From the NCBI GenBank assembly GCA_019914945.1, contig CM034100.1, positions 10,241,096-10,305,095 on the forward strand: a stretch of 64,000 bases of DNA, in the 5' to 3' direction. This stretch comes from Typha latifolia. Its lineage: Eukaryota > Streptophyta > Magnoliopsida > Poales > Typhaceae. A model generated the notes under the pieces. The model saw only the letters and a program-made list of their open reading frames with translations. It was not told the origin of the DNA and searched no databases. The position numbers were made by a program, and so were the translations under genes. Of the stretch, positions 43,501 to 54,090 are shown in pieces (the stretch's first letter is position 1; each line of letters opens with the position of its first letter).

Positions 43501-44686
43501 TTCACACAGACCGAGAGCTGCGTTCACAAACGTGTTCGAACGCAACCTGAAGAATTCAAGCTGTCGCGTTCGAACGCACTCGAGCCCGTTCGAACGCACC
43601 AACAAAGTTTAAGAATATTGGACTTTCGTGAGTACGGATAAGACTCGGATTTGGCTCTATCTTGAAGATCATGAGTATGGATAAGACTTAGATTTGGCTC
43701 TATCTTGTACTTTCGTGAGTACGGATAAGATTAGGATTTGGCTCTATCTTTTACTTTCATGAGTACGGATAAGACTTGGATTTGGCACTATATTGGAGGT
43801 CATATATAAGGATTTTGAAACCCTATCTCTAGGGTGGTTGAAGAAGCATTATTGATGGAGACTTCTTTAGGCTACATCGGTTCTTCAACTAACAAGGTTT
43901 CACTCATCTACAAGAATTTAATCTTTCGTCTTAAGGGCTATCTAGACGAAAGATCAATCTCGAGGGCTACCGAGATTGGACTTCAATCACAAGAAGCAGT
44001 GAATCGTGGGTTCTAGCGATCAAGACTGAGAGAAACAAAGTCGTTTGGATCGACGGGTTGTTTTGTGAGTCAGTCTTGTAACTGCTACTATTCTAGTGAT
44101 TGGTTTTGATCCAAGTTTGGATCTGTGGTTTTTTCCCATTTAGATTTTTCCACGTTAAAATCTTGGTGTTCATCTCTACTTTCGTCTTTAATGTTTCTTC
44201 CGACTTTTACTTAAGCGAACGAGCGAGATCATTGCCTAGTGTTTAGATACATACTTATGTCTAGGAGTTTTTTCAGATATTTTAGAGCGATGATTGGGTG
44301 AGCTATATATGCGAGACAGTATAGATGATAGTTTATATAGAAATTGAGTTGTACCATTATTTGATATTTCTACTCTTTTGTATTAGACGATGAATTATAT
44401 AATACAGGTTGAATCATAGAGTACTCTTATATTAGTCATTTTAGTTGTATCTTGATGGTTTATTGTGGCCTGTGTGGGTCCTGCGAAATTAGGTAGTGGT
44501 TTAATGTATATTATTGTGGACTGGAATATTCATATGTTAAGAGGTTTATTTGGTTAATAGTATGATTTATCTGGTGATGGATTTCGTGATCATGGATAGG
44601 TTAGCAGGTTTTATTTGATGATGTCATAATTATCTGTGTGTGACGGGCCCCGCCCGACTTGTCGCGTGCGCCGCGCGTTCACAAAT
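40554..44686 (+). mobile_element. Y unit (copy c), right end truncated, with an S solo LTR inside
   Basis: It starts TGTAACAACCCAACC at 40554 and follows copies b and d through CT-rich, A/T-rich and central parts to ACGGGCCCCGCCCGACTTG near 44660. It lacks the last GC-rich bases and is joined to a G1 LTR fragment. The 5 bases before it are GGAGG. A deletion near 41765-41780 removes part present in copy d. No pol or gag. Confidence 0.82.
43021..44275 (+). mobile_element. Solo LTR of S (Sirevirus-like), inside Y, with expanded repeats
   Basis: This 1255-bp LTR starts TGTTAGTTTTG and ends TTTTTTCA, flanked by GATAT (43016-43020, 44276-44280). It has eight 52-54 bp GTTCGAAC units (43155-43550). 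Just upstream of the TATATAAGG box (43803) it has four copies of a 42-45 bp unit containing GAGTACGGATAAGA (starts near 43630, 43672, 43717, 43761), where other S LTRs have one. Confidence 0.93.
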
Positions 44687-45342
44687 CGAGAGAATAGCGA
44701 ACTCGGTGCGTTCGAACGCAGTCGGGCGCGTTCGAATGCGGTCGACGAAATTGTATTGTTTAGGGTTAATTTTGAGTTGTTTGGTTAGCCTCTAAGTGGG
44801 ATGTGAATGGAAACCAAAAGATTATTAATGAAGAATTGAAATTTGCCTTGCCTCCTTCGTCTTCTTTGCTCTCATTCCCTCAATCCCCGGCGACGCCGCT
44901 TCTAACCTCCCTTGACCGGCGAATCATCCTAGACCCTTAGGGGCGGCCCTCTCCTCCCCTTTCTTCAAATCTATCCAACACTTGCCCTAACCCTTCCATC
45001 AATCATAACCCTTCCACCATCACTTTTCACTGGTGCCACCCCATTAATGCCTGTCCTCCACCAATCACCATCACCTAGGATTGTGTGCCTCCATCCACGG
45101 ATCCTAAACAGACCACCCTGATATTCATCCACTAATCAGATGATATCTCGAGATCCTTACATCTGATTCGCCTAAACCTTGATTTGTTGGAAAGCTCGTT
45201 TCTGGGGCCACAACATATCCAAATTTCACGTCGATCCAACGGTGGTATTTTTCTGGATCTTATTATAAATTTCCGTACCAGATATAGCCCAGATTAGAGA
45301 ATTGGAAGGGATCGAACCTTAGCCTAATGGGAGATCGTATCA
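44687..45342 (+). repeat. G1 5' LTR, truncated (second RT-less element)
   Basis: The fragment begins in the GTTCGAACGC block (CACAAATCGAGAGAATAGCG) and runs through a degraded TATA region and the pyrimidine-rich part to GATCGTATCA at 45342. The PBS TGGTATCAGAGCC is at 45347-45359. This LTR end has no extra embedded PBS, unlike the other G1 LTRs. Confidence 0.85.
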
Positions 45343-45384
45343 AGTTTGGTATCAGAGCCACCATTCCTCGGACAAGCGCTTCCT

Positions 45385-46614
45385 ATGACGACCACCAGAG
45401 CCATGGCTGCACGGCGAAAAGATGAAGAAGAAATTCTCCAAATAGAGGAGGGGGAAACGGTTGCGGGCACTTCCACCCGCGGAACCACTCGATCTAATCG
45501 GAATACAGAAGAACCTAGTGTTCAAGCCGTGTTGGGGTCTCTATCTGAACAAATGGCCATCAACAACCAGATGATGATGGAGATGATGCAGAAATTATGG
45601 GCGACAAGGGAAGCCATGGCAAACGGGAACGCACCATTGACCCCACAACGCGAGTCCACACCCATGAACCCATCGCCATCGGTTCAGCCTTTGCAACCAC
45701 AAGAGCCGCTGCTGCCACCACCCTATGGGTAGAGACAAGCAAGGATGGTTACATTAGGCCCAGTTGCATGTGAACCCATCCGACGAGCGAACCACTATGG
45801 AGACCGCCTTGGAGATCAAGATCCGTGGGCGGGTCAATACGATCCGGAACCACAACAAGTTAATCAAAACCGAAGGAGGGATCATCAACCCTTCATGGTG
45901 CATCCTCCCCCGGTTAGACAAGGACATGATCCGAAATGAGACAATGGCATCCGTGGACAAGTCGTGCGTCTCGAATTCCCTAAAGTTCAAAGGTGGCGAT
46001 CTGATCGATTGGTTGTATAGGGTGGAGCAATTCTTCGCATACCAAGGTATGATGGAAGAATACAAGGTGACACGCTTGCGAGCTTCCACCTTCAGGATGC
46101 GGCGCTTCATGGATTTTGAGCAGCCAATGCCAATGAGGCTATCGATTCTTGGGCTAAATTTTGTGCTGATATCACACGGCGATTTGTAGCGTCGGGGTAT
46201 GAAGACTTTGATGCTCTCCTCTCAAAGACGGTGCAAAATACCATGGTTGGGGCATACGAAGAAGAATTTGAGAGGATAAGTAGCCGATGTCATCCACCAT
46301 GGACAAATCAGCAACTTCGCAGCACCTTCATCTCCGGGCTGCAGGGAGTCATACAAGCCGATGTGAGGGCTTTAAGGCCTAGAACTTTAAAAGAGGCCTT
46401 CGAAGATGCGGTGCTTATGGAAGACAAATGCAGGGCCATGAAGTTACACCTAAAACAGAGTTGGACGAGCCAAGGGAGCCGCAATCAAGCTCAACCAACC
46501 ATAGCGGCGGGAAAAATTACTAGAGTACTGAGAACCACTACTGCGATGGTGCCTCCTCGAGCACCCTTAAAGTCATCCCAAGATGTGAAGTACGCACCTA
46601 GAGGTCCGGGATGA
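45385..46614 (+). pseudogene. gag: Gypsy gag (second RT-less G1 element)
   Basis: Gag starts at the ATG at 45385 (MTTTRAMAARR). A stop at 45730, one at 45937 and local frameshifts between 45975 and 46230 break it. The core is seen as LKFKGGDLIDWLYRVEQFF and the C-terminal part (46231-46614) is open. The stop at 46612 replaces a CGA of sister copies. It differs from the 12385 copy by many substitutions, so the two are not a recent duplication. Confidence 0.85.
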
Positions 46615-47763
46615 GCACTCACACCTGCTCAAGTGGAGGAACAAAGATCCAAATGCCTATGCTTCCACTGTGATGAGAAGTTTGTACCGAGGCATCGTTG
46701 TGCTAAACCGATGGGATCGGTGATGCTAATCGACGGATTGGAGGAGGTTGAGGATGAGTTTGCAGATGAAAATGAAGGTGTGGCTAGACATTAAGGAGAA
46801 GAAGCTGAGGAGCAACCAGTGGCGGACATGATAGTCGAAATCCCCCTCCACGCCTATTCGGGGACAGCTAAGACCTTGCGGGTGAACGGTGTAGTCAAGA
46901 AAACCATAGTGAGAATCTTGATTGACATCGGGTCCACCCACAACTTTATTGACAAGAGGCTCCTTAGGAAGATTGGGCTCAAGTCGGAACCCACGGAAGG
47001 GTTTGACGTGACGATTGGAGATGGCACCACATTGCGAGCGGATTTTATTTGTGGAGGTGTGGAATTGAAGGTGCAAGGCCAAACTTTCACATTGGATCTT
47101 TATCTCTTGGCCTTGCGAGGTGACGACATTATTTTGGGGACTGAATGGCTTCGAAGCTTGGGGCCCGTGACATTTGATTTTACAAGCCTCACATTGACAT
47201 TTTGGAGGAATGACTAGAGAGTGATGTTGGATGGAAGTCAACCGCTGCTTGAACTTCCAAATGAAGGGGACGCAAGGGAGCTCGCTTCTTTCTTGGCACC
47301 CACCTTTCCTTTCTCCTCAGATCTACAGAGAGCCAGCGCAAAGGATAGTGATCTGGTCCGACTCATGGAGGAGCTGAGAGAGAACCCATCAAGCGACCCC
47401 GAGCATGAGGAGCGCGACGGGTTGGTACTCGAGCGCGAGCGGATCAAGGTACCCGGGGACGAAGAGCTGCGGAGACTATTGATGGCACACTTCCATGATA
47501 CTCCTATAGCAGGCCATGAAGGGATCTTGCGTACCTACAAGTGGCGAGCCCAAAACTGTACATGGACAATGATGAAGTCGGACATGAAGAAATATGTGCG
47601 TGAATGTCAAATCTGCTAACGAGTCAAGTCGAAGACGCTCAAACCCAGCGGGCTATTGCAACCACTACCTATACCGGAGCATATTTGGGAGGACATCTCC
47701 ATGGACTTCATCGAAGGGCTACTGGAGGTTCGAGGACAATCGGTGGTGTTTGTTTTGGTGGAG
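46615..47763 (+). pseudogene. pol: Gypsy protease joined to integrase N-terminus (second RT-less G1 element)
   Basis: A decayed knuckle (CFHCDEKFVPRHRC, near 46660-46700) precedes protease LIDIGSTHNFID (Thr to Ile in the active-site triplet) at about 46916-46950. As in the 11348 element, LPNEG...RELASF joins directly to APTFPF near 47260-47310, skipping RT and RNase H. The integrase zinc finger is at about 47490-47620, with a TAA at 47617, and the core ends after SMDFIEGL at 47763. The shared join marks these copies as one lineage. Confidence 0.87.
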
Positions 47764-47935
47764 ATTCCTACTAATTAGTGGCAATTGAGGGGATTCCTTG
47801 GGTTGACGGGGTACTACCGGCGATTCGTAGCCAACTACGACAAAATTGCTGCCCCGCTGACTCCTTACTTAGAAAAGGAGGGTTTCAATAGACGGGCAAG
47901 GTGACGGAGGCCTTCGAAGCCTTGAAGATAGCTAT
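47764..47935 (+). pseudogene. pol: Gypsy reverse transcriptase C-terminal fragment
   Basis: This fragment reads [26 protein letters not shown] and further on EAFEALKIAM, the thumb/connection region between RT and RNase H. It follows integrase sequence, the wrong order for a gypsy pol, so two broken elements were joined here. It is closer in spelling to general gypsy RT than to the G2 copies nearby. Confidence 0.8.
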
Positions 47936-48350
47936 GTTTTAATGTTTAATTCCAAAGAAAATAAGTATTTTGTAAGTCACGTTCGAACGTGGGTGGAGTG
48001 TGTTCGAACGTGGTTATGAACGCGGTTGTGAACGTGGTTGGAGAGTGTGCATTGTGCGTTCGAACGTGGTTGGAGAGTGTGCATTGAGTTGTTTGGTTAG
48101 CCTCTAAAAGGGATGTGGATGGCAACCAAAAGATTATTATTGAAGAATTGAATTTTGCCTTGCCTCCTTCGTCTTCTTCGCTCTCATTCCCTCAATCCCC
48201 GGCGATGCCACTTCTAACCTCCCTCGACCGACCAATCACCCTAGACCCTTAGGGGCAGCCCTCTCCTCCCCTTCTTCCAATCTATCCAACACTTGCCCTA
48301 ACCCTTCCACCACCATTTTTCACCGGTGCCACCCTATTAAAGCCGGTCCT
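47936..48350 (+). repeat. Older G1-like LTR, left part
   Basis: It runs from the LTR leader (TTTAATGTTTAATTCC) through a reduced GTTCGAACGTGG block and a TATA-like CTCTAAAAGGGATGTGG to GCCGGTCCT at 48350. There the solo LTR is inserted. It resumes at 49315. Confidence 0.8.
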
Positions 48351-49309
48351 TGATACGATTCGGACTTCACCGACGTCGTCTCGAGCATGGATTCACTTTA
48401 GGAGTATTTTTTATTTCATGTTTTAGTGTTTAATTTCCATTAAAGTAAGTTTTCTGTAAGTCGCGTTCGAACGCGGGTGGAGTGAGTTCGAACGCGGTTT
48501 GTGAACGAGGTTGTGAACGTGGTGAAGAAAATGTACTGTGCGTTCGAACGCACTGTGAACGCCTGCATCGCGTTCGCAAATACCGACAGGCGTGTTCGAT
48601 CGCGCGTTCGAACGCCTGCATCGCGTTCGCAAATCCAGAAGAGCTAATTCGGTGCGTTCGAACGCGGTCGGCGAAAATTGTGTTTTACGGTTAATGTGAG
48701 TTGTTAGTTAGCCTATAAAAGGATGTGTAGGGCAACCAAATTGAGGATTGATTATTGAGATTTAGTTTTGCCTTGCCTCCTTCGTCTTCTTCGCTCCCGT
48801 TCTCTCAATCCCCGGCGACGCCGCTTCTAACCTCCCTTGTCCGGCTAATCACCCTAGTCCCTTAGGGGTGACCCTCTTCTCCCCCTTCGTCCAATCTATC
48901 CAACACTTGCCCTAATCCTTCCATCAACCATAACCCTTCCACCATCACTTTTCACCGGTGCCATCACATTAACGCCAGTCCACCATCCACCAATACCTAG
49001 GATCTCATGCCTCCATCGACGGATCCAAAATAGAGCATCCTGACGTTTGTCCACTAAATGAACGATATCTCGATATCCCCAACTCCGATTTGCCTGAAAC
49101 TAGATTTGTTGGAAAGCTCTTGTCTGGGGCTACAATATATCAAAGTTTCACATCTATCCGACGGCGGAATATTTCGGGATCTTATTTCAAAGTTCTGTGC
49201 AAGATCTAGTCCAGATATGAGAATTAGAAAAGATTGATCTTTAGCCCTAAAGGAGAGATCGCATCAAGCTTGGTATCAGAGCTCCATAGCCAGAGGCGTG
49301 ATCGTATCA
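48351..49309 (+). mobile_element. G1 solo LTR with target-site duplication
   Basis: This 959-bp LTR runs from TGATACGATTC to GATCGTATCA, flanked by GTCCT (48346-48350, 49310-49314). It has the palindrome block at 48463-48665, TATAAAAGG at 48715 and the embedded PBS-like TGGTATCAGAGCT at 49271-49283. Because both ends are fixed by the duplication, it is the cleanest proof that the PBS-like motif is part of the LTR. Confidence 0.94.
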
Positions 49310-49314
49310 GTCCT

Positions 49315-49596
49315 CCACTAACCACCATCACCTAGGATCTTGTGCCTCCATCCACGGATCCTAAACAGATGACCCTGACGTTCGTCCACTAATCGGATAA
49401 TATCTCGAGATCCCCATATCCGATTTGGCTGAACTTGATTTGTTCGATAGCTCTTTTCTAGGGCTACAACATATCCAAATTTCACATCAATCCAACGACA
49501 GTATTTTTCGAGATCTTATTACAAATTTCTATGCCAGATCTAGTCCAGATTAGAGAATTGGAAGGGATCGAACCTTAGCCTAAGGGGAGATCGTAT
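49315..49596 (+). repeat. Older G1-like LTR, right part
   Basis: The continuation of the LTR at 47936, from CCACTAACCACCATCACC to GGGGAGATCGTAT near 49596. The last bases of the LTR and its primer-binding site are missing; G2 gag sequence starts directly. Confidence 0.8.
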
Positions 49597-50737
49597 TATT
49601 TAGACCGGAACCAAGGATCTTTCGCAAACCCGACAATGCTATTCAGGGGAGAACCAGACGCTTGGAATTTCCAAAATTTTAAGGCAGTGATCCAGTGGAT
49701 TGGGTGTTTCAAGTTGAACAATATTTTGATTGTCAAGGTATAGCGAACGATGCAAAAGTCCAGATGGCAAGCTTTCACCTCCAAGAAACGACATTGCATT
49801 GATATAGATCAATTCTTCGTGTTGGTGGATTTACTAGATGGGCTAATTTTTGTAGGAGGATTACATGCAGATTTAGGACTACGGTATATGAAGATTTTGC
49901 TGGCAGATTAAGCAAGATGGATCAAAGGACGACCGTATTGGAGTACCAAGCTGAGTTTGTGGACATTGCCCTTGGTGCTCAGTGGTTAAAGAGTTTGGGA
50001 CCCATCACATTTGATTTACGGAGCATGTGGATGAAATATATACAAGGAAACAAAGATGTGCGACTTGATGGTGTTCGGTCTTCGCCGATTTCTGCGATGC
50101 AACCTATGATGGGGCTGCCTTGTGAGTATGATTTGGCCTGTGTTCTTTCATTAAGACCAGCAGGAGATGAGCCTCAAACGAGTTAAGGTACTACCATTGA
50201 ATTGTCTAATTTATTAGATAACTTTTCTCGACTGTTTGAGGAGCCACAGGAGTTGCCACCGAGGAGAGCGGCGGACCATCGCATAGATTATTGTACCTAG
50301 GGCTGCATCAGCAAACGTGCGGGCATATCGGTATCCACATGTCCAAAAAGAAGTTATCTCAAAGATGGTTGCTGGGATGTTGGAGCAAGGCCTCATTCAA
50401 CCAAGTCATAGCTTATACTCATCCCCCATGCTTTTTGGTGCGAAAAACGGACGGGACATGGCATTTTTGTGTTGGCTATCGGGCACTAAACTCTATTACT
50501 ATTAAGGACCGGTATCCTATTCCAATTATCGAGGAGTTATTTGATGAGCTTGCGGGGGTGACTATATTCAATAAGCTTGACTTAAGGGCCGGGTATCATC
50601 AAATTAGAGTTCACTTGGCGGATGTGCACAAAATTGCATTTCGGACTTCGGAGGGGCATTACGAGTTTCAGGTGATACATTTTGGTCTCACTAATGCTCC
50701 AGCTACCTTTCAAGGTCTCATGAATGATATACTCTAG
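49597..50737 (+). pseudogene. pol: G2 gag fragment and reverse transcriptase N-half
   Basis: Gag core (FPKF...DPVDWVFQVEQYFDCQG, 49640-49740) runs to LEYQAEF near 49955, where it jumps to the protease tail (DIALGAQWLKSLGPITFDL). The RT opening follows with stops (50200-50400), then an open block [15 protein letters not shown]...RYPIPII...[13 protein letters not shown] to 50737. Knuckle, protease core, the RT active site and RNase H are deleted. Confidence 0.83.
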
Positions 50738-51905
50738 AGGCTGGTCATGAGGGTGTCTTGAGGACTTATAGGAGGATATCTCAGAGTTGCACATGGCCAG
50801 GATTGAGGCGGGATGTGAGGAGTTTTGTCCGTGCTTTTGTGAAGTCTATCAAAGGGCTAAAGTAACCACATTGAAACCGGCCGGATTACTTCAGCCTTTA
50901 CCTATACCGGACTGTGTTTGGGAAGATATTTCTATGGATTCCATAGAGGGTCTTCTACTAGTATGTGGTTATTTTGTTATCTTTGTGGTGGTTGATAGAT
51001 TGAGAAAGTATGCGCACTTTTCAACTTTGTCACATCCGTTTTTAGCCAAGTCAATGGGTGAAATATTTGTTAGAGATGTTACTCGGTTACATGGCATGCC
51101 ATGCATGATTGTCTCAGATCATGATCGTGTATTTATGAGTGACTTTTGGACTGAGTTTTTTAGATTGCAAGGGACTCGATTGAACTTTAGTTCGGCCTAC
51201 CATATGTAGATGGACGACCAAATCGAGGTGGTTAATCGAGGCATTGAGCAATACTTGAAGTTCTTTGTTGGAGAGATTCCGAGACGATGGTTGGAGTTCT
51301 TACCGTGGGCGGAGTGGTCCTATAACACCGCCTAGCATAGCAGCATTGACATAACTCCATTTAAGGTGGTGTATGGATGCACGGCTCTGACATTACATGC
51401 TTATGATGCAGTGGCATCTGCGGATCGTACAGAGATGGACTTAGCTTTGATGGATAGAGACGTCACATTGAGGAGGTTGCGTGCTCATCTTAAACTTGCT
51501 CAAAACTGCATGAAGCAAGTTTATGATCGTAGCCATAGGGAGCAGGAGTTCGACATCGGCAGTTGTGTGTTTGTGAGGGTGCAACCGTATCGACAGGTGA
51601 CCTTATGTCCGATGCGTAACCAAAAGTTTGCACATCGCTACTTTGGTCCGTTTCGGGTGTTGGAGCGTATTGGTCCGGTTGCATATCGTTTAGAGCTGCT
51701 GGAGGGGTCGAGAGTTCATCCTACTTTTCATGTTTCATTATTGAGAGAGCGCATTGGAGATCATGAGATTGTTGGATCAGTTCTACTAGAGCCATTGGAG
51801 GAGATAGAGATCGTAGAGCCAGTTCGAGTACTTGCAAAACGCCGACGACGACATGGTACCAAATTAGTGATGGAGATTCTAGTTGAGTGGCTTGGCAAGT
51901 CATCC
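50738..51905 (+). pseudogene. pol: G2 integrase and chromodomain-like tail, broken
   Basis: It opens in the zinc finger (EAGHEGVLRTYRR), whose Cys pair is lost (AFVKSIKG for ACEVCQ). The core has SMDSIEGL (Phe changed to Ser beside the Asp), VSDHDRVFMSDFW and DDQIEVVNR, where the Glu is kept. Stops lie at 51207 and 51332. The tail continues open from 51366 to VEWLGKS at 51900, then meets inverted gag sequence. Confidence 0.84.
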
Positions 51906-52500
51906 GTGCCCTCCTCCACGGCCTCCTCATGGACCTCCTCTGAACACTCTCCATCACCAGCAACCTTCTCGTCCTCCTCGAGACTGTCGATGAGCATCAT
52001 ATTCCCGATTGGTTTGGACCACCGATGACAAGGGGTGAAACATTCATCGCATCGAAAGCAAAGGCCCTTCTCTCTTCGCTCCACCACCTAAGCAGGTGTG
52101 AGAGTTTGAATGGGGGGTCTTGTTCCTCCTCTAACATCAAAAAAAGGTCTCAAAGGTGGTTGTGGTCTAGTCCTAGCAGCAGCTATCTTTGAACCCGCAG
52201 AATTTCCAACCGGCGTTCTAGGTGCAAACCGCCCATCTCGGTTGCCCCAACTTATTTTCGCTGGCATTTTTAGAGCCTTATGGTTTTGCTCCATCCTCAT
52301 GACCTTCTCAAAGGCCTCCTCAAGAGTGGTAGGACAAAGAGCACGAACATCCGCCTGTATCTCCTCCTGCAGTGCTGAAATGAATGTGCTCATCAATGTC
52401 GGTTTGGGCCAAGGTGGCCCACAATGACTACTAACTCTTTCAAATTTTGTTTGGTACTTGAATACGATCGTCCTCTGAACTATCTTGCTTAATATAGCAA
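51906..52500 (-). pseudogene. gag: G2 gag C-terminus and zinc knuckle, inverted
   Basis: The minus strand is open from 52513 to 52088 through FERVSSHCGPPWPKPTLMSTF, QADVRALCPTTLEEAFEKVMRMEQNH and GNRDGRFAPRTP. It continues after one stop into the knuckle CFRCDECFTPCHRW (last Cys lost) and an acidic linker to 51906. It is head-to-head with the integrase tail on its left, so an inversion or a fold-back joining has occurred. Confidence 0.83.
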
Positions 52501-52927
52501 GATAGAGAGGCAAGAAACCAATAATCTAATAGGAGAGGCAAGAAACCAATAATCTAATAGGAGAGGCAAGAAACCAATAATCTAATAGGATAATGATTTT
52601 GGCTGCCATCTACACCTTTATAGAGGCTAGGCAACAAGCCAAAATAACAATTATTGATTCTAGAATATTCTCGCCAATCGCGTTCGAACATGCCCAATCA
52701 CACTCGAATGCACAAAAGGCATTCTCTGTTAGTAGGAACATGATACAGGTGTTTGAACACCATGTTTGAACGGGCCCGTCAATGTTTGAATGCGCATTTT
52801 ACGTTCTTTGTTTTTGCAAATCTGATGCAGGCGTTCACAAAGCCGTTCGAACGCCACATACAGGAAATTTATTTTAATGAAAATAAATAACTAACGCCAT
52901 AAGAGAAGACTCTAACTAAGTGCATCA
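52501..52927 (-). repeat. G2 LTR, 5' part, with three 28-bp repeats
   Basis: On the minus strand it starts TGATGCACTTAGTTAGAG at 52927 and covers the GTTCGAAC-type block (52680-52850) and the TATA region (near 52612-52625). It ends in three exact tandem 28-bp units (52506-52533, 52534-52561, 52562-52589). It is joined to gag sequence at about 52500. Confidence 0.82.
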
Positions 52928-53114
52928 CACACCCATGGAAGTTGGTTGACTCAGTCCAGCCATGGTCGCCCCAAAAGAATCAGCCTCACGGTTAGGGTTA
53001 TTGTGGATTGTGTCTTTCCTTGTTGGTGTGTTCCCCATTGATCTCCTTATTGATGCCATCTTCCTTGTTTCCACCATTAATAGAGGTCTGAGGTTTGCCT
53101 AGCTCTGATACCAA
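52928..53114 (-). other. G2 5' leader with primer-binding site
   Basis: On the minus strand, TTGGTATCAGAGC (about 53102-53114) is followed by leader and the first codons of G2 gag, homologous to 33150-33380. It runs out at 52928 against the start of the LTR at 52927. Confidence 0.75.
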
Positions 53115-53959
53115 TGATACGTTATAGAATGATTCCTTCAAGATTTGGAATCATGAAATGCGATATTCTTCCGTAGTTAGGAAATAACGACACTAAGGGG
53201 AATCGATCCATAACTCTCATATCTACATTTTTTGTATTTACTCCCTTCACAGATTCGAGCTTCAACTAGGATGAAAATACGATATAGTGCGGATGATGGT
53301 GGTGGTGACGGGTGGAGTGGATGTTAGGGTCATGGAAGATAGTGGATATAAGGGTGGATGGCTGATGTAGTATAAGGGATGAAGACAAAATGGAAGAAAT
53401 AGTCGAGATCCCAAGGAAGAGGGAGGACTCAACAATCGAGGGAGATTAGAAGTTAAGAGACACCATACCAACGGTAGAGGTGGTAGGTTGGTGAATAAGG
53501 AGGAGAGAGATTAGGATAGAGAGAAGATAGAGAGACAAGAAACCAATATTCCAATACTATAATGATTTTGGCTGCCATCCACACCTTTATAGAGGCTGGC
53601 CAACAAGCAAAAATAAAAAGTATTAACCGTAATTATAGCGGACTCTCGCCGATCGCATTCGAACGCGCCCGATTGCGTTCGAACCTACAAAAGGCATTCT
53701 TTGTCGTGATTCAGACATTCGATCGCGGCGTTCGAATGTGCCTTACCACAGTGTTCGAATGCGGCCGACCACGGCGTTCGAATGCGCCTGACCACGTTCG
53801 AACAAGCATTTCGCGTTCTCTATTTTTTGCAAACCTAATGTAGTTGTTCAGAAAGTTCGAACGCGCCCCCAACTATGTTCGAACGTGACCGTCAAAAAGT
53901 TTATTTTAGTGAAAACAAATAACTAATGCAATAAGAAAGGACTCTAACTAAGTATTTCA
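53115..53959 (-). repeat. G2 LTR, complete
   Basis: This 845-bp LTR reads TGAAATACTTAGTTAGAG at 53959 and ends ATAACGTATCA at 53115 (minus). It carries a GTTCGAAC-rich block (53650-53890) and a TATAAAGGTGTGG box near 53580-53592. On one side is the end of pol (53960), on the other a PBS and gag start (53114), so it sits between two internal regions. Confidence 0.87.
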
Positions 53960-54090
53960 GCCCGCCATGCTTCCCCCACCTTGTCCTCAAGGTGTAAAGT
54001 CAAGGAAATGCTCCAAGATATCCGTCTCCAACTCTCATGTTGCCTCGTAAGATGGCTTGCCAAGCCACTCAACTAGAACCTCCATCTCAC
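53960..54090 (-). pseudogene. pol: G2 chromodomain-like tail and polypurine tract
   Basis: The minus strand encodes MEVLVEWLGKPSYEAT-type sequence (54030-54087) and the usual pol end, then ACAAGGTGGGGGAAGCATGGCGGGC as polypurine tract next to the LTR (53960-53985). It stops at 54090 where plus-strand gag begins. Confidence 0.78.
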
